A stretch of DNA of 64,000 bases from NCBI GenBank assembly GCA_910586305.1, contig CAJUGS010000008.1:26861-90860 (forward strand), in the 5' to 3' direction. Under the pieces are notes generated by a model. The model had not been told where the DNA came from. It did no database searches and saw only the letters and a program-made list of their open reading frames with translations. The translations under genes and the position numbers were made by a program. This document shows positions 26,628-36,217 of this stretch, piece by piece. This DNA comes from an uncultured Duncaniella sp. (GTDB lineage: Bacteria > Bacteroidota > Bacteroidia > Bacteroidales > Muribaculaceae). The number at the start of each line of letters is the position of its first letter. Positions within the stretch are counted from its first letter, which is position 1.

Positions 26628-29600
26628 ATGAAACACCTATTCTCACTTCTGGCGATACTCGTCGCAGCGGTCTACACATGGGCCTCTGACGACATACACT
26701 TCACTCACCTGACCACTAAGGACGGACTGAGCGACAACGAAATCAACAGTGTGAGCCGCGACTCCCGTGGCTTCGTGTGGATTTCCACCGCCTACGGACT
26801 TTGCAGATACGACGGATATAGCTTCAAAAACTTTGTGAAAGACGACAGCCACGGCTCTCTGCCGTTCTATTCCGTCGGCAAAATACAGGAAGACGCATCA
26901 GGCAACATCTGGATCTCCACCCACTCTCAGCGCTATGCATACTTCGACACACGCAAGGAAGCATTCATAATGGCCGAGACCGTCCTGGCAGAGAAATACG
27001 GACTGCAGGTCAACCCAAAGATTCTCTTTGTCGACTCGAAAAAACACCTGTGGATCGACACCGGCAGCGACGTAATGTTTCACTATGACATCGAAACCAA
27101 TAAAACCGAAAAAATTCCCCACATATACCGGGAAGCGACAGTCACCAACATTTGTGAAGACAGTACAGGAATCGTAAGGGTATACTCCGACGGACACGTA
27201 GACCATATCGACCGGACATCGGGCAGACAGGACTTCAGCACCGGGCACATATCTCAACATCGCCTACGCAACTGGAACAACTATAATATATATTGCGACT
27301 ACGACGGCGACTACTGGGTATACTCGTTTCACGAAGCCTGGCTATACAGAAAACAGACCGGCGAATGGATAAACCTCACAGACAGCTCGTCGCCCATCAG
27401 GCTCAACGGCAAGAGCATCAGAGACATCACCACCAACCGCGACCGCAACATATGGGTAGCCGTAGACAATGGCGGTATAAACATCGTAGACAAAAAAAAC
27501 GGTAAAGTCAGATATATCACAAACAACATATTAGACAAGACCAGTCTGTCTCACAATGGAGTGAGCTGCATATATGCCGACAACGAAGGCGGAGTCTGGG
27601 TGGGAACACACAAGCACGGAGTGTCCTACTACAACAAAGGACTCTTCAAATTCCAAAGCGACAACTTTCCGGAATTCACCAACACGGCCGGATTCAATCC
27701 GGGTGTATCCTCCATCTCCGAGACACCATCGGGCAATCTGCTGCTCGGCATCTATAACGGACTCATCGAAATCGATCAGAACTCAGGCAAAAAAAATCTG
27801 ACTCTTTTCTCCCGGCACACCCACCCCAGCAGCGAAGGCTACGTGATTATCAGCATGGTCACCGACAGCAACGGCACCACATGGATGGGAACCTACAACT
27901 ACGGCCTCGTATCCTATGACGGAAAAAATCTCCGCCACCACACGCTCAACCCCGAACGTCCTGGCTCGATGGCCAACAAGACCGTGTGGTCATTGGCCCT
28001 CGACAGCTCCGGCTATCTATGGATTGGAACATGGGGCGACGGACTGTATGGCTACGATCCATCCACAGGAACAGCGATAAACTACAACGAGAACTTCAAG
28101 AACGACCAGATAACCTCAGTCTGCGTCTCCAGAGACAAAAAAATCTATATGGGCACCACCTACGGCCTGCTCATATACGACCCCATGTCAAAAAAATTCA
28201 AAAAACTCACCAGAGAAGACAACACCTCCAACACTCTGACCAACACAGCCATATCCCATGTCTATGAAGACAGCCGCGGACTCCTGTGGATATCCACACG
28301 CCACGGGCTGAACGTCTACGACCGCAAAGACGACCGCATTTCAAGGCCCGTCAAAGCCCTCGAAAAAACGATAATACACGCATCGACCGAGGACAACGAC
28401 AAAAATATCTGGGTGACGACATCGACAGGCATACACCAGATTGTCGTCAACGGCGACCCTGCCACACAAAGCTACTCGTTCTCCCACCGCAAGTTCGACG
28501 ACATGAACATCCACGACAACATCGATTTCAACGACCAGTCTATTTTAAGACAATCATCGGGCAAAATAATAGCTGGAGGCAGCGGAGGGATGTGTATCAT
28601 CGACCCACGAGACATCCTCCTCGACACAACATCGCCACAGGTACACTTCACATCACTCAGGCTGTTCAACAACGATATTATGATCGACAGCGTGTATGAC
28701 GGAAACAAAGTCATGGACATGGCTCCCGACTATGTCGACGCCATACACCTGAATCACGACCAGAATGTATTTACCGTCTACTTCTCGGCAATGAACTATA
28801 TGTTCCCCGAAAAGACAACATACCTCTACAAACTCGAAGGGTTCGACACCGGCTGGCGGAAGTCTGACTCAAACCGTCTCACCTACACCAACCTCGCCTC
28901 CGGCAAATACATCCTCAAGGTCCGAGCCGTAAACAACGAGGGGTATGCCAGCGAGAAAACCGCCGAGCTGAAAATCATCATCGCACCGCCATTCTACCGT
29001 TCATGGGTGGCCTATGTCATATACTTTCTCCTGTTCATACTTCTCGTGATACTTCTAAGAATCTATATGCGCCACAACGAGCAGCAGAAGTACGCACTGC
29101 TGAAAATCAAGCAGGAAGCACAGCAGAAACGTGAAATCGACGACATGAAGATGCGTTTCTTCACCAACATAAGCCACGACCTGCGCACACCTCTCACCCT
29201 CATACTCACACCGATAGAATATGTCATGTCCCACACATCCGACACAGAGCACCGCGAGAAACTCGAGATTGCCCGCAACAACGCCGTCAGACTGCTTGGA
29301 ATGGTCAACCAGCTGCTCGACTTCCGCAAGAGCGACGTAGCAGGCCACACACTCAATCTCACCACGGCCGACATCGTTGACACCGCCGGTACCATCTGCA
29401 ACAACTTCGCTGAATATTCTGGACAACACAACATAAATCTCACATTCTACTCGGCCATACCCAGGCTATACTGCCGGTTTGACGAGGACAAAATCAGCAA
29501 GATACTAATGAACCTACTGTCCAACGCCTTCAAATTCACACCCGACGGTGGCCGAGTGGACGTGTCGATCGACATCGTTCCCCAATCGGACACTCAACCC

Positions 29601-30686
29601 GAAATGCTACAGCTCAAGGTAGCCGACAACGGCTGCGGCATCAGTGACGAGCACAAGGAACTGATATTCGACCGCTTCTACCAGATTCACAGCAGCGACG
29701 GCCGACAGTCGGGTGGCAGCGGCGTGGGTCTGAACCTCGTCAAAGAATTTGCCACACTCCACGGAGGCGCCGTATCAGTGCGCGACAACATAGGCAAAGG
29801 CTCGGTGTTCATCGTCGAGATTCCACTCGTAAGGGTCGAGGAGACACCGGTTGAGCAGCAATCGCCGGCCGAGACAGTCAGCGAGACCGAGGACAACGAC
29901 AAAAACGTCGAAAACTCCCGACCGGTAGTGCTGATTGTCGACGACAACGACGAATTCCGCAGATTCATGAAGGACTGTCTCAAAAAAGACTACATAGTCC
30001 ACGAAGCCGAGGACGGACTGAAAGCATGGAAGATAATTCCCGAACTACAGCCCGACATAGTGGTATCCGACGTCATGATGCCCAATATAGACGGAAACGA
30101 GCTGTGTCACAAGGTGAAAAACGACATCCGCACATCCCACATCCTCATGATACTGCTCACGGCAAGAGCCGCGAAAGAACACGAACTGGCCGGGCTTGAA
30201 AACGGAGCCGACGACTATATCACCAAACCCTTCAACCTCAGCATTTTCACACGTCGCATCAAGAATCTGCTCCAACGCCGACATGAATCACACAGCCAGC
30301 CCATGGAGATTGAGCCAAGCAAAGTAAACATCACTCCGCTCGACCAGAAACTGATGCAGAAAGCTGTAAACTATGTAGAGGAAAACATCGATCGCAGCGA
30401 GCTGTCTGTCGAAGAACTCAGCAGCGAGCTTGGAATGAGCCGAGTCCACCTCTACAAGAAGATGGTATCCATCACCGGAAAGACTCCCAAGGAATTCATA
30501 CGCATCATCCGGCTCAAACGCGCCGCACAGCTTCTCGCCGAGAGCCAGCTCAGCATTGCCGAAATCACCTACCAGACAGGCTTTAACAACCTCTCGCTCT
30601 TCCGCAAATACTTCAAGAACGAGTTTGGTCTGCTACCATCCGAATACCAGGCAAAACACGGACGTAAATACAACGAATCTATCTGA
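26628..30686 (+). CDS. Hybrid two-component system regulator (HTCS) of the PUL
   Basis: A one-protein sensor and transcription factor, about 1352 residues. Order: signal peptide (1-19); two periplasmic seven-bladed propellers built of Reg_prop repeats (DSRGFVWISTAYGLCRYDG, GGVWVGTHKHGVSYYNKG, YLWIGTWGDGLYGYDP) to about 690; Y_Y_Y domain; membrane helix 792-813; HisKA with H850 in NISHDLRTPLT; HATPase near 960 (NLLSNAFKFTP); REC starting VLIVDDND with phosphoacceptor D1148 (VSDVMMPNIDG); C-terminal AraC-type HTH (ELSVEELSSELGMSRVHLYK). HTCS proteins bind PUL-derived oligosaccharides in the periplasm and activate the locus. I start at ATG 26628 because it opens the signal peptide; the frame extends to 26574. 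Divergent from the GH42 operon. Confidence 0.96.
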   Translation: MKHLFSLLAILVAAVYTWASDDIHFTHLTTKDGLSDNEINSVSRDSRGFVWISTAYGLCRYDGYSFKNFVKDDSHGSLPFYSVGKIQEDASGNIWISTHSQRYAYFDTRKEAFIMAETVLAEKYGLQVNPKILFVDSKKHLWIDTGSDVMFHYDIETNKTEKIPHIYREATVTNICEDSTGIVRVYSDGHVDHIDRTSGRQDFSTGHISQHRLRNWNNYNIYCDYDGDYWVYSFHEAWLYRKQTGEWINLTDSSSPIRLNGKSIRDITTNRDRNIWVAVDNGGINIVDKKNGKVRYITNNILDKTSLSHNGVSCIYADNEGGVWVGTHKHGVSYYNKGLFKFQSDNFPEFTNTAGFNPGVSSISETPSGNLLLGIYNGLIEIDQNSGKKNLTLFSRHTHPSSEGYVIISMVTDSNGTTWMGTYNYGLVSYDGKNLRHHTLNPERPGSMANKTVWSLALDSSGYLWIGTWGDGLYGYDPSTGTAINYNENFKNDQITSVCVSRDKKIYMGTTYGLLIYDPMSKKFKKLTREDNTSNTLTNTAISHVYEDSRGLLWISTRHGLNVYDRKDDRISRPVKALEKTIIHASTEDNDKNIWVTTSTGIHQIVVNGDPATQSYSFSHRKFDDMNIHDNIDFNDQSILRQSSGKIIAGGSGGMCIIDPRDILLDTTSPQVHFTSLRLFNNDIMIDSVYDGNKVMDMAPDYVDAIHLNHDQNVFTVYFSAMNYMFPEKTTYLYKLEGFDTGWRKSDSNRLTYTNLASGKYILKVRAVNNEGYASEKTAELKIIIAPPFYRSWVAYVIYFLLFILLVILLRIYMRHNEQQKYALLKIKQEAQQKREIDDMKMRFFTNISHDLRTPLTLILTPIEYVMSHTSDTEHREKLEIARNNAVRLLGMVNQLLDFRKSDVAGHTLNLTTADIVDTAGTICNNFAEYSGQHNINLTFYSAIPRLYCRFDEDKISKILMNLLSNAFKFTPDGGRVDVSIDIVPQSDTQPEMLQLKVADNGCGISDEHKELIFDRFYQIHSSDGRQSGGSGVGLNLVKEFATLHGGAVSVRDNIGKGSVFIVEIPLVRVEETPVEQQSPAETVSETEDNDKNVENSRPVVLIVDDNDEFRRFMKDCLKKDYIVHEAEDGLKAWKIIPELQPDIVVSDVMMPNIDGNELCHKVKNDIRTSHILMILLTARAAKEHELAGLENGADDYITKPFNLSIFTRRIKNLLQRRHESHSQPMEIEPSKVNITPLDQKLMQKAVNYVEENIDRSELSVEELSSELGMSRVHLYKKMVSITGKTPKEFIRIIRLKRAAQLLAESQLSIAEITYQTGFNNLSLFRKYFKNEFGLLPSEYQAKHGRKYNESI

Positions 30687-30689
30687 AAC

Positions 30690-30732
30690 TGAAAAAAAAG
30701 TGTGCGTCTCTCCTCGCGAGCGACGCACACTT
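30690..30732 (-). terminator. Intrinsic terminator of the GH97-esterase operon
   Basis: AAGTGTGCGTC (30698-30708) pairs with GACGCACACTT (30722-30732), an 11-bp stem. On the minus strand it is followed by eight T. The stem may also end the convergent HTCS transcript. Confidence 0.85.
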
Positions 30733-30798
30733 GCCAACTACTGACAATCGTTTACCTATAGAATATGTAGAGAATATGAAGCTGTTAGTACTCGTGTG

Positions 30799-31647
30799 TC
30801 AGATTTCTTCCCTGAGCCACTTCTCAAGTTCCTCCATCCATTGGGATTTGTAGAGGAATCCGTCGCCGTAGCCCCATCCGTGGCCGCCTGTCGGATAGGC
30901 GTGCAGAGAGGCGCTGACATTGTTTTTCAGAAGAGCCATATAGTAGTTCACTCCGTTGGCTACAGGCACAGCCGTATCGTCGGAAGAAAGCATTATGAAA
31001 GCCTTCGGCGTGGACGAACTGACCTGCAGTTCGTTGGAGTACTTGTCTTGAAGTTCCTTTGACGGATTCTTGCCCAGAAGGTTCTCTCTGGAACCTCCGT
31101 GGGTATAGGACGGATCCATCGTTATCACCGGATAAAACAGTACCTGGAAATCAGGTCGTGTCTCATTCCCGCTGTAATGGGTGGCGAGCGTAGAGGCGAG
31201 ATGCCCTCCTGCCGATGCGCCCATTATCCCTATTTTCGATGGATTTACCCCCCATTCCGACGCATGATTTCTCACGAGTCTGACAGCCTGCTCGGCATCC
31301 GACAGAGGTATCTCATGATTGCCATGTGGCAGACGGTATTTCAGCACCACATAGGCTATACCCTGCGCGTTAAACCACTGAGCCATCGCGTGTCCCTCAT
31401 GGTCCATAGCCTCCCAGCCATAGCCTCCGCCGGGACACATTATTATAGCCTTGCCGTTGGGGCGCCCGGGCAGATACACGGTGATAGCCGGGTCGCGGGT
31501 AAAGTCCGACGAGCGTATGGCCTCAGTCTTGGCCTCCGACATCTCGGCATGATTTTGGTCCCACAGCAGCATTTCCACCTTCTCCTGGGCCACAGACTGC
31601 AAGCCTGTGGCAAGCAGGCAGGCAGCGAGAATATTACGTATAGTCAT
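30799..31647 (-). CDS. Alpha/beta-hydrolase carbohydrate esterase (acetyl-esterase-like)
   Basis: A 282-residue exported alpha/beta hydrolase with a signal peptide (1-20). Oxyanion-hole segment IIMCPGGGYGW; nucleophile elbow GASAG with S145; acid D224 (SSDDTAVP); base H256 (GGHGWG). The pattern matches the BD-FAE/acetyl-xylan-esterase-like group common in PULs. Deacetylation is a likely role because galactose residues of plant xyloglucan are often O-acetylated, but the acyl group cannot be read from sequence. It starts 11 nt after the second GH97 stop and shares its promoter; a strong terminator follows. Confidence 0.88.
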   Translation of the reverse strand: MTIRNILAACLLATGLQSVAQEKVEMLLWDQNHAEMSEAKTEAIRSSDFTRDPAITVYLPGRPNGKAIIMCPGGGYGWEAMDHEGHAMAQWFNAQGIAYVVLKYRLPHGNHEIPLSDAEQAVRLVRNHASEWGVNPSKIGIMGASAGGHLASTLATHYSGNETRPDFQVLFYPVITMDPSYTHGGSRENLLGKNPSKELQDKYSNELQVSSSTPKAFIMLSSDDTAVPVANGVNYYMALLKNNVSASLHAYPTGGHGWGYGDGFLYKSQWMEELEKWLREEI

Positions 31648-31658
31648 TCCTAAAGTGA

Positions 31659-33602
31659 TTATTTTGTCACAATTACAAAACCGCCGTCGGGAAGAATCTC
31701 CACAGGCACAACACCGGTCTTCTTTATCTTTACTTCAATAGCCTCTACGTCCTTGTCTTTCCTGTCGGCATAGATCACACCTCTGCCCGACACTATACCG
31801 AGCTTTGAAAGATCGAGATTCAGCTTGAGAGGCTCCTTCATGGCATTAACTCCGGCAATATACCAGGTGTCGCCATGACGACGGGCAAGCACCACATATC
31901 TGCCCGGATATCCGTCGATAAGCCTGGTGTCGTCCCATGTGGTGGGCACCGACTTCATGAAGTCAATGGCGGCCGGCGGAGTCTCGGTGAGATTGTTGGG
32001 AGTAAGGGCGAAATTCTGCACGGGGTTCTGGAAGAGCACAGCTGTGGCGAGTTGGAAGGCATCGCCCGTGCGACGTATATTACCGCTGTTATTGTCGCGC
32101 GACATACGGCGGTTGAACACCGTGCCACCATACTCCATCAGAGCCACTGAGTTGCGTATAAACGGGTGGAGAGTGGCGTGAAAAGCCTCCATGTCACAGA
32201 AAACCTGTCCGAATATCAGATTCTCCGACGCAAATACAGCCTCACTGCCGACATGGTTGGGATACATACGCTCCCATCCGCGAGGTAGCGTGCAGCCATG
32301 GAATATCACATCTATTCCGTGATCGGCCGCATCGCTGAGAATATCCTCGTAAAGGCGCATCGTCTCCTGCTTGTCACCGCCGAAAAAGTCCACCTTTATA
32401 CATTCCACACCGTTGTCGCGGAGCCACTTCATCTCCTTCTTGCGCACAATAGGCCTGTCCATTTTGTTGGTCGGACTCTGCACTATGTCGTTCCAATGTC
32501 CGCTCGACGAGTACCATAGGATTGGTCTCACGCCGTTGGATTTGGCATAGCCGAGCAGTTCGGGCATCTTGTCGTAACCGATATTCTGGTCCCATCCGGC
32601 ATCGATCAGTATATTTTCATATCCCAGATCGCGGGCAAGGTCGATGAACGTTTTCTGGTCGGCCATATTCATACTGTTGTCCTGCCACACTATCCAGCTC
32701 CATGTTCCACGGCCTGGACGAGCCTGACGTGACACCTCGTAGCGTGGTTCCACGAGGCTCCACGGAATCGTGGTCTCGGCCACAGGTGCAAGATTGTCGG
32801 CCACAGTGATGGTGCGCCACGGGGTGGCACCTGGAAGAGCTATACCAGGCGAGGCCGATCCATTGCCGTTATTCTCCTCGGGCATGGGATAGGCTATGGT
32901 GAAAACCCCGTCCTTATAATCGCTCAGATGCGAGGCACAGTAATATCCGTCCACGCCGGTTTCGGTAAGGAGCACCCATCCCCTGTCGGCCACACGGAAC
33001 AACCCCGGAAAGGTAAAACCATGGCCAAACTGCGACGGTGTGTCCAGAGCAGCGTCTGTGACATAAAATTCCTCATAGCTTGGCTTTGTGCGCTTCCAGC
33101 CTATCATCGCATCACTCTGCGAGGTGAGAAACACAGTTGTCTCCTTTGGGAAGGAGAAGCCCGAAGCCTCTCTCTCAACCACCATGGCCCCGGTGTCGCC
33201 CTGGCGGGGGATCAGATAGCGAAAGGCCGCGTCATTGTCAGCCACCTGCCACTCCACCGAAATCTGCTGGCTGTTATGATTGGAATAAGTCACAACAAGG
33301 CGGTTGGCCTCGTAGTCTATATGGCTCTTCTTTATTTTATCCTGGTCATATGACTTGGACACCTTGGATCTCACGGAGTCCACACAGGTCATTCCCACAG
33401 TGAAGTCGCCGACGTCGGTCTTAAGTCCAAGAGGAGACTTCTCAAGCATGGTTTTACCGTCATAACTCACAGAATATACAGGCTTGCCCGCCTCGACATC
33501 GGTGACCACCACAAGCCGTCCGTCCGGACTGCTGACGGAAACACCCGTACCAAATGCCACGCCGGGAAGAAGGAGGCAGAAACAAAACAATGATTTCTTC
33601 AT
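31659..33602 (-). CDS. Second GH97 glycoside hydrolase
   Basis: A 647-residue exported GH97 enzyme: signal peptide (to about residue 19), N-terminal beta-sandwich (VSSPDGRLVVVTDVE), barrel (GYENILIDAGWDQN) and C-terminal beta-domain. D405 in CIKVDFFGGDKQ occupies the nucleophile position of the retaining branch. Sequence around the barrel (FHGCTLPRGWERMYPNHVGSE) differs clearly from the GH97 at 17.5 kb, so the two are divergent paralogues that may hydrolyse different alpha-linkages. It lies past the HTCS with the esterase and has its own promoter. Confidence 0.9.
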   Translation of the reverse strand: MKKSLFCFCLLLPGVAFGTGVSVSSPDGRLVVVTDVEAGKPVYSVSYDGKTMLEKSPLGLKTDVGDFTVGMTCVDSVRSKVSKSYDQDKIKKSHIDYEANRLVVTYSNHNSQQISVEWQVADNDAAFRYLIPRQGDTGAMVVEREASGFSFPKETTVFLTSQSDAMIGWKRTKPSYEEFYVTDAALDTPSQFGHGFTFPGLFRVADRGWVLLTETGVDGYYCASHLSDYKDGVFTIAYPMPEENNGNGSASPGIALPGATPWRTITVADNLAPVAETTIPWSLVEPRYEVSRQARPGRGTWSWIVWQDNSMNMADQKTFIDLARDLGYENILIDAGWDQNIGYDKMPELLGYAKSNGVRPILWYSSSGHWNDIVQSPTNKMDRPIVRKKEMKWLRDNGVECIKVDFFGGDKQETMRLYEDILSDAADHGIDVIFHGCTLPRGWERMYPNHVGSEAVFASENLIFGQVFCDMEAFHATLHPFIRNSVALMEYGGTVFNRRMSRDNNSGNIRRTGDAFQLATAVLFQNPVQNFALTPNNLTETPPAAIDFMKSVPTTWDDTRLIDGYPGRYVVLARRHGDTWYIAGVNAMKEPLKLNLDLSKLGIVSGRGVIYADRKDKDVEAIEVKIKKTGVVPVEILPDGGFVIVTK

Positions 33603-33637
33603 TTCTTCAAAGTGATTTTAATTGGTTTTTCACTCTG

Positions 33638-33667
33638 CAAAATTAGAAATATCATAGTTTTGTCAAA
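33638..33667 (-). promoter_or_regulatory. Promoter of the GH97-esterase operon
   Basis: TTTG (33667-33664), an 18-nt spacer and TAATTTTG (33645-33638) on the minus strand, 36 nt before the ATG. The -7 octamer equals that proposed for susC. Confidence 0.7.
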
Positions 33668-33771
33668 GTAGAACTATCGTAACTTTTGCAATAGTCCGGG
33701 GGGCTTTTTGTTATATTATGGCATATGCAATGATAATAGCCCCTCCATTGCTTCGGCCATGCCGCCACCGC

Positions 33772-35142
33772 CTATGCGAAAAGCGCCCGGAAAGCCTCCT
33801 CGACCTTTGCCACCTCCACTATCCTGATTGAGAGCGAGGATGTGTCGACCCCCTTGAGGTTGTGGCGCGGTATGAGTATGGTCTCCATACCCAGTTTCTC
33901 GGCCTCGCGTATGCGCTGCTCTATCCTGCCCACGGGACGTATCTCGCCCGAAAGCCCTATCTCCCCCGCCATACAGGTACGCGGTGGCACAGGCATATCG
34001 ACATTGGACGAAAGAATGGCGCATACCACTGCAAGGTCGAGCGCGGGATCACTCACCTTCAGTCCGCCGGCTATGTTGAGAAACACATCCTTGGCGGCAA
34101 GCTTGAACCCCACCCTCTTTTCGAGCACGGCGAGAAGCATATTCATGCGCTTGTAGTCAAATCCGTTGACTGTGCGCTGCGGCGTTCCGTAGGCCGCTGT
34201 CGACACGAGTGCCTGGACCTCTATGAGAAATGAACGCATACCCTCCACCGTCACCCCCACAGCAACTCCCGAGAGATCGTCGTCCGTGTGAGACAAAAGC
34301 ATCTCGGAGGGATTGGACACCTCGCGCAGCCCGCGCTGGCACATCTCATAAATACCCAGCTCGGAGGTGGAGCCGAAGCGGTTCTTGATGGCGCGGAGCA
34401 ATCGGTAGAAATGCTGTGAGTCTCCCTCAAACTGCAACACGGCGTCAACAATGTGTTCAAGCACCTTGGGGCCGGCTATGCTTCCCTCCTTGGTTATATG
34501 GCCTATGAGCATCACCGGAACGGCAGTCTCCTTGGCATACTTCAGCAGCTGCGAGGCACACTCGCGCACCTGCGAGACGCTGCCGGCCACCGACTCGAGC
34601 TCGTCGCTGGCAATAGTCTGTATGGAGTCCACCACAAGTAGCCCGGGCTTTATCGCCTCTATGTGGTCCATGATTGACTGCAGGGATGTCTCACAGACTA
34701 TGAACACATTGTCGCTTGGACGACCTATGCGGTCGGCGCGCATCTTAATCTGCTTGGCACTCTCCTCGCCCGATACATATAGAATGGTGCGCGACTTGAT
34801 GGAGAGTATGTTCTGCAGCACGAGTGTAGACTTGCCTATTCCAGGCTCTCCGCCGATGAGTATGATGCTTCCGGCCACCAGGCCGCCTCCGAGCACTCGG
34901 TTGAGTTCGGCCGACGGCATACGGATTCGCGCCTCGTCGGAGGTCTCTATGGCCGAGACAGGAACAGGCACACTCGCGGCTGCACGGCTTCCCGAGGGAG
35001 AGATGGTGCGCGTTTTCCTGGACGGACGCGACTTCTCCTCCACCATGGTGTTCCACTCGCCACACGCCGGACACTTTCCCTCCCACTTTGGCGACTCGGC
35101 TCCACAACTGCTGCAGAACCACACTGACTTCACACCCTTCAT
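33772..35142 (-). CDS. radA: DNA repair protein RadA (Sms)
   Basis: A 456-residue cytoplasmic RecA-like ATPase that promotes branch migration during recombinational repair. N-terminal zinc finger with C10, C13, C24 and C27 (CSSCGAESPKWEGKCPACGE); Walker A GGEPGIGKST; the RadA-specific KNRFGSTSE motif; C-terminal Lon-protease-like domain. Length is normal. It overlaps the upstream methyltransferase gene by an ATGA, indicating translational coupling. Confidence 0.97.
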   Translation of the reverse strand: MKGVKSVWFCSSCGAESPKWEGKCPACGEWNTMVEEKSRPSRKTRTISPSGSRAAASVPVPVSAIETSDEARIRMPSAELNRVLGGGLVAGSIILIGGEPGIGKSTLVLQNILSIKSRTILYVSGEESAKQIKMRADRIGRPSDNVFIVCETSLQSIMDHIEAIKPGLLVVDSIQTIASDELESVAGSVSQVRECASQLLKYAKETAVPVMLIGHITKEGSIAGPKVLEHIVDAVLQFEGDSQHFYRLLRAIKNRFGSTSELGIYEMCQRGLREVSNPSEMLLSHTDDDLSGVAVGVTVEGMRSFLIEVQALVSTAAYGTPQRTVNGFDYKRMNMLLAVLEKRVGFKLAAKDVFLNIAGGLKVSDPALDLAVVCAILSSNVDMPVPPRTCMAGEIGLSGEIRPVGRIEQRIREAEKLGMETILIPRHNLKGVDTSSLSIRIVEVAKVEEAFRALFA

Positions 35143-35900
35143 ATGCCTCTGAATTTGGCAAGTGTGATGGCTGTGGCTACAGCAGCGTTGAGCGACTCGC
35201 TCGTCTCGCGCTCAGGAGGATAGCTGGGTATGAGAAGACGGTGGCTCACAAGCCTCTCCACCTCGCGTGAGATACCTTTGCCCTCGTTGCCTATGACAAT
35301 GATACCCGTAGTTCCCAGCGAAGCTTCTCCGATGGGACTGCCGTCGAGAAAAGTCCCGTAGACAGCCTCAGCCCCGGCGGTGGGAATGGCCTCGGTGAGA
35401 TCGCGGTAGTGGACGCTGACACGCGAGATGGCACCCATGGTCGACTGAATCACCTTGGGGCTGAAACAGTCGGCTGTCTCCCGCGAAGCTATGATATCGG
35501 TGATGCCAAACCAGTCGGCCACACGGATGATGGTGCCGAGATTGCCGGGATCCTGGATGGTGTCGAGCGCAAGCACAAGATTGCCGGAAGCCACGTTCTC
35601 CGGAATAGGCCTGTCGGGAATAGAATAGACGGCTATCACTTCGGGAGGAGTGACGAGCGACGACATCTTGCGCAGATCGGCGCGGGAGACCTCGCTCACC
35701 TTCTCTCCATATCTGAAAGCCACATCTTCATGGTCTTTTAGCCATTCCGGCAGAGCATAGAGAGCACGCAAGTGAAAATGAGGGAGAGTGTCGATCACAC
35801 ATTTGGAGCCCTCGGCCTTGAATGCCTCCTCGCGACGGCGCCCCTTGCGGTCGTCCAGACCGGCCACTTTTTTTATTATGTTAGCTGTTACAGGTATCAT
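35139..35900 (-). CDS. TrmH/SpoU-family RNA 2'-O-methyltransferase
   Basis: A 253-residue SAM-dependent methyltransferase of the SPOUT class that modifies ribose in rRNA or tRNA. An N-terminal substrate-binding region is followed by the three SpoU motifs: DPGNLGTIIRVADWFG, IVIGNEGKGIS and SLNAAVATAI, which form the knotted cofactor site. It precedes radA with a 4-nt overlap. Its promoter ends 5 nt before the ATG, so the transcript is probably leaderless. The target nucleotide cannot be assigned. Confidence 0.94.
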   Translation of the reverse strand: MIPVTANIIKKVAGLDDRKGRRREEAFKAEGSKCVIDTLPHFHLRALYALPEWLKDHEDVAFRYGEKVSEVSRADLRKMSSLVTPPEVIAVYSIPDRPIPENVASGNLVLALDTIQDPGNLGTIIRVADWFGITDIIASRETADCFSPKVIQSTMGAISRVSVHYRDLTEAIPTAGAEAVYGTFLDGSPIGEASLGTTGIIVIGNEGKGISREVERLVSHRLLIPSYPPERETSESLNAAVATAITLAKFRGI

Positions 35901-35905
35901 GAAGA

Positions 35906-35937
35906 CAAAGTTAGCGATTTTTATCGTTCACGCCAAA
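35906..35937 (-). promoter_or_regulatory. Promoter of the trmH-like/radA operon (leaderless configuration)
   Basis: TTTG (35937-35934), a 20-nt spacer and TAACTTTG (35913-35906) on the minus strand. The ATG at 35900 follows the -7 box by 5 nt, the same arrangement as uvrB. Confidence 0.75.
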
Positions 35938-36019
35938 AGCTCCATCCATGTTTTGCGCCACACAGCACTCTCTGTATTTTTTAACATAGCAGTGCGGAGA
36001 TATGGCCCATCCTTATGCT

Positions 36020-36027
36020 TAACTTTG
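36020..36027 (+). promoter_or_regulatory. Putative -7 element of the translesion cassette
   Basis: TAACTTTG on the plus strand, about 60 nt before the 42-codon ORF. I see no -33 element and no recognisable SOS box. Confidence 0.5.
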
Positions 36028-36088
36028 CAATGTCTGACGAAGTGGACACTCGGGCTGACAGATATCTCACGGTAAACTATGGAATGTT

Positions 36089-36217
36089 ATGACATATCTC
36101 AATGATCTACATACAATGCTGACTGCTGGTATATCTGCAGACCGACAGGCAGAACGAAGAGTGAGACAGGCTATTGAAAATAAGCGAGCATGGAGTTGTG
36201 TCGCCGACAATATATAG
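36089..36217 (+). CDS. Small ORF (42 aa) overlapping the Y-family polymerase start
   Basis: An open frame MTYLNDLHTMLTAGISADRQ... rich in Arg, Glu and Gln and predicted helical, ending at TAG 36215-36217. It overlaps the polymerase start by 28 nt in another frame, so its translation could couple to the polymerase. I do not recognise the family. It may be a real accessory peptide, a leader, or chance. Confidence 0.4.
   Translation: MTYLNDLHTMLTAGISADRQAERRVRQAIENKRAWSCVADNI

Noticed and set aside
36030..36092. 20-codon ORF (MSDEVDTRADRY...) whose stop overlaps the 42-codon ORF start as ATGA
   Set aside because: Its ATG lies 2 nt after the predicted -7 box, before the expected transcription start, so it would not be on the mRNA.
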